Positions 5,395 through 6,957 of a stretch of 6,957 nucleotides of DNA are shown piece by piece; position 1 is the stretch's first letter, and each line of letters starts with the position of its first letter. Source of the DNA: Deltaproteobacteria bacterium (GTDB lineage: Bacteria; Myxococcota_A; UBA9160; JAFDET01); NCBI GenBank assembly GCA_019310195.1, contig JAFDET010000311.1, positions 1 through 6,957 on the forward strand, in the 5' to 3' direction. The notes below the pieces were generated by a model that was not told the origin of the DNA, made no database searches, and saw only the letters and a program-made list of their open reading frames with translations. Both the position numbers and the translations under genes were made by a program.

Positions 5395-6957
5395 CTCTGG
5401 TTCGCAAGGCATGCCCTGGCTCGACTTCGATGCGATGGACGACCGGCTGCTGGGTCGCTGCCTGCGACGCCAGGCCGAGGCGATCCCCGACGCCGACTTC
5501 CTGGTCGAGGACGACGTCCACTACGGGTTCGGCCGCAGCAACGAGCTGGCCAACGCCTACGCCGCCGGCTTCCGCGAGCTGGGTGTGGGCCGCGGTGACA
5601 CCGTGGCGCTCTTCGCGAAGAGCGGCAGCGAGCTGGTGTTCAGCGCCCTGGGGCTGAACAAGCTCGGGGCCATCTGGGTTCCGACCAACACCGACTACAA
5701 GGGCGCCTGGCTGCGCGAGACCTTCGAGGACAGCCGCGCGAAGCTGCTGGTGGCCGATGCCGAGCTGCTGCCGCGGGTCGCCGAGCTGGGCGAGCTGCCC
5801 TTCGAGCACATCGCGGTGCGCGGCGGCGAGCCCGAAGCCGAGCTCGGCGTTCCCACCCTGCCCCTGGCCGCCCTCGCCGACCGGCACGGCCCCGAGCCGG
5901 ACGACAACGCGCTCTACTACGGCGACACGGCGGCCATCCTGTGGACGTCGGGCACCACCGGCCGCTCCAAGGGCGTGATGCAGAGCCACAGCACCTGGAT
6001 CAAGGCGGCGGTCAACGGCGCGCTGACCGCAGGCCTGCAGGAAGGCGACGTCCTCTACAGCTGCCTGCCCATGTACAACTCGGCCGCGTGGGTGGCGAAC
6101 GTGTTCCGCGCCCTGGTGACCGGCGTCCCCTGCGGCATCGACTCGCAGTTCTCGGCCGGCGCCTTCTGGGATCGCACGCGCCACTACGGCGCCACGATGT
6201 GCTTCACCCTCGGCGCCATGCACATGTTCTTGTGGAATGCGCCGGAGCGGCCGGACGACGCCGACAACCCGGTGCGCGTCTTCTCGGCGATCCCGCTTCC
6301 CGCAGCGCTGGAGGAGCCCTTCAAGAAGCGCTTCGGCCTCGAGTCGGTCTTCCAGGGCTACGGGCAGAGCGAGCTGATGACGGTGCTGGCCCGCACGCCC
6401 GGCGAGGCCTGGAAGCCCAACTCCCTGGGCGAGCCCCAGGCCGGCGTGGAGGTGGCGCTGCTGGACGACGACGACCTGCCGGTGACGACGGGTGAGACCG
6501 GCGAGCTGTGCGCCCGGCCGACGGAGCCCTTCGCCCTCTTCAACGGCTACTGGGGCGACCCGGAGGCCACGGTCCGCGCCTGGCGCAACCTCTGGTATCA
6601 CAGCGGCGACCTGATGCGGCAGGACGAGGACGGCGAGTTCTTCTTCGTCGACCGCAAGGCGGACTTCATCCGCTTCAAGGGCCGCAACCTGTCGTCCTTC
6701 GCGGTGGAGGCCGCCGTCATGGCGCACCCGGCGGTGGCCCAGGCGGCGGCCCACGGGCCGAGATGAAGGTCTGCGTGGTCTGCAAGCCCGGTGAGCGCGT
6801 GAACGCCGAGGCGCTGGCGCGCTTCGTCAACGACAACGCGCCCCACTTCTTCGTGCCCCGCTACATCGAGTTCCTGGAGGCATTGCCGCAGACCCCCACC
6901 GGCCGGGTCCAGAAGTTCAAGCTGCGGGAGCGGGGCGTGACGCCACAAACGTGGGAC
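5387..6957 (+). pseudogene. ATP-dependent acyl-CoA synthetase (ANL family), frame-disrupted near 6755-6766
   Basis: Members of this family adenylate a carboxylic acid and transfer it to CoA. The first 459 codons show the family core motifs: TSGTTGRSKG (187-196, ATP loop), GYGQSE (324-329), YHSGDL (404-409) and the hinge region DRKADFIRFKGRNLS (422-436). The frame then ends at TGA 6764-6766, just after HPAVAQAAAHG. The missing C-terminal domain continues one frame over: AEMKVCVVCKPGERVN from 6757, then NAPHFFVPRYIEF and TPTGRVQKFKLRERG, open to the window end. The catalytic lysine position of the last motif is Arg (TGRVQK), a variant I recall in this subfamily. Net loss is 1 mod 3 bases; homologues usually have several more residues here, so a short deletion fits. 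It resembles the CaiC and FadD17-like ligases. Divergent placement suggests activation of a steroid or other side-chain acid, but the substrate is not readable. It could be an intact gene with an assembly error. Confidence 0.78.

Noticed and set aside
2112..5657. An 1181-codon plus-strand open frame opposite four operon genes
   Set aside because: It is antisense to four well-recognised genes and runs into the ligase in another frame. The translation is rich in Gly, Arg, His, Gln and Leu without any domain, as expected for the complement of GC-rich coding sequence.
6098..6107. AACGTGTT inside the ligase gene as a second KstR-like box
   Set aside because: Only the central AACnnGTT is present; the flanking T and A of the pattern are missing, and it lies inside coding sequence.
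5045..6754. A 569-codon minus-strand open frame opposite the ligase
   Set aside because: It overlaps the motif-rich ligase and the start of the ChsE2-type gene. The product is low-complexity and has no recognisable domain, so it is a shadow of GC-rich codon use.

Overview
This window is GC-rich bacterial DNA. It carries a compact minus-strand operon of six genes (5318 down to the left edge) and one divergent plus-strand gene (5387 to the right edge). Every minus-strand product matches an enzyme type from the last stage of bacterial steroid (cholesterol or bile-acid) side-chain degradation, the igr/FadA5 set known from Mycobacterium tuberculosis and relatives. I assign the genes from protein motifs and gene context. 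The organism is a high-GC steroid degrader. An actinobacterium would fit, because of the enzyme set and a KstR-like operator, but an uncultured proteobacterial or related lineage cannot be excluded.

In transcription order the operon holds:
- a FadE29/ChsE2-type acyl-CoA dehydrogenase (5318-4137)
- a ChsH2-type MaoC-DUF35 fusion (4124-3153)
- a FadE28/ChsE1-type acyl-CoA dehydrogenase (3140-2001)
- a ChsH1-type MaoC hydratase (2004-1588)
- an Ltp2-type aldolase (1582-407)
- a FadA5-type thiolase (371 to the edge, 3' end missing)

Gaps between genes are -4 to 35 bp, so one transcript is likely.

The inferred pathway runs as follows. FadA5 thiolysis removes acetyl-CoA from the C24 side chain and leaves the C22 3-carbon CoA ester. 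ChsE1-ChsE2 desaturates this ester. ChsH1-ChsH2 adds water at C17. Ltp2, held by the DUF35 domain of ChsH2, splits off propionyl-CoA to give the C17-ketosteroid.

Both two-subunit enzymes show complementary loss of motifs between partners, which supports obligate heteromers.

The only intergenic region of note is the 68 bp between the divergent starts (5319-5386). A 14-bp exact match to the mycobacterial KstR operator pattern (TnnAACnnGTTnnA) lies at 5381-5394, across the ligase start codon. The ligase (5387 onward) is an ATP-dependent acyl-CoA synthetase whose frame is broken near 6755-6766. The conserved C-terminal domain continues in another frame to the window end, so this is a pseudogene or an assembly error. 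I saw no RNA genes, mobile elements, CRISPR arrays or terminators. No stretch over 300 bp lacks a gene.
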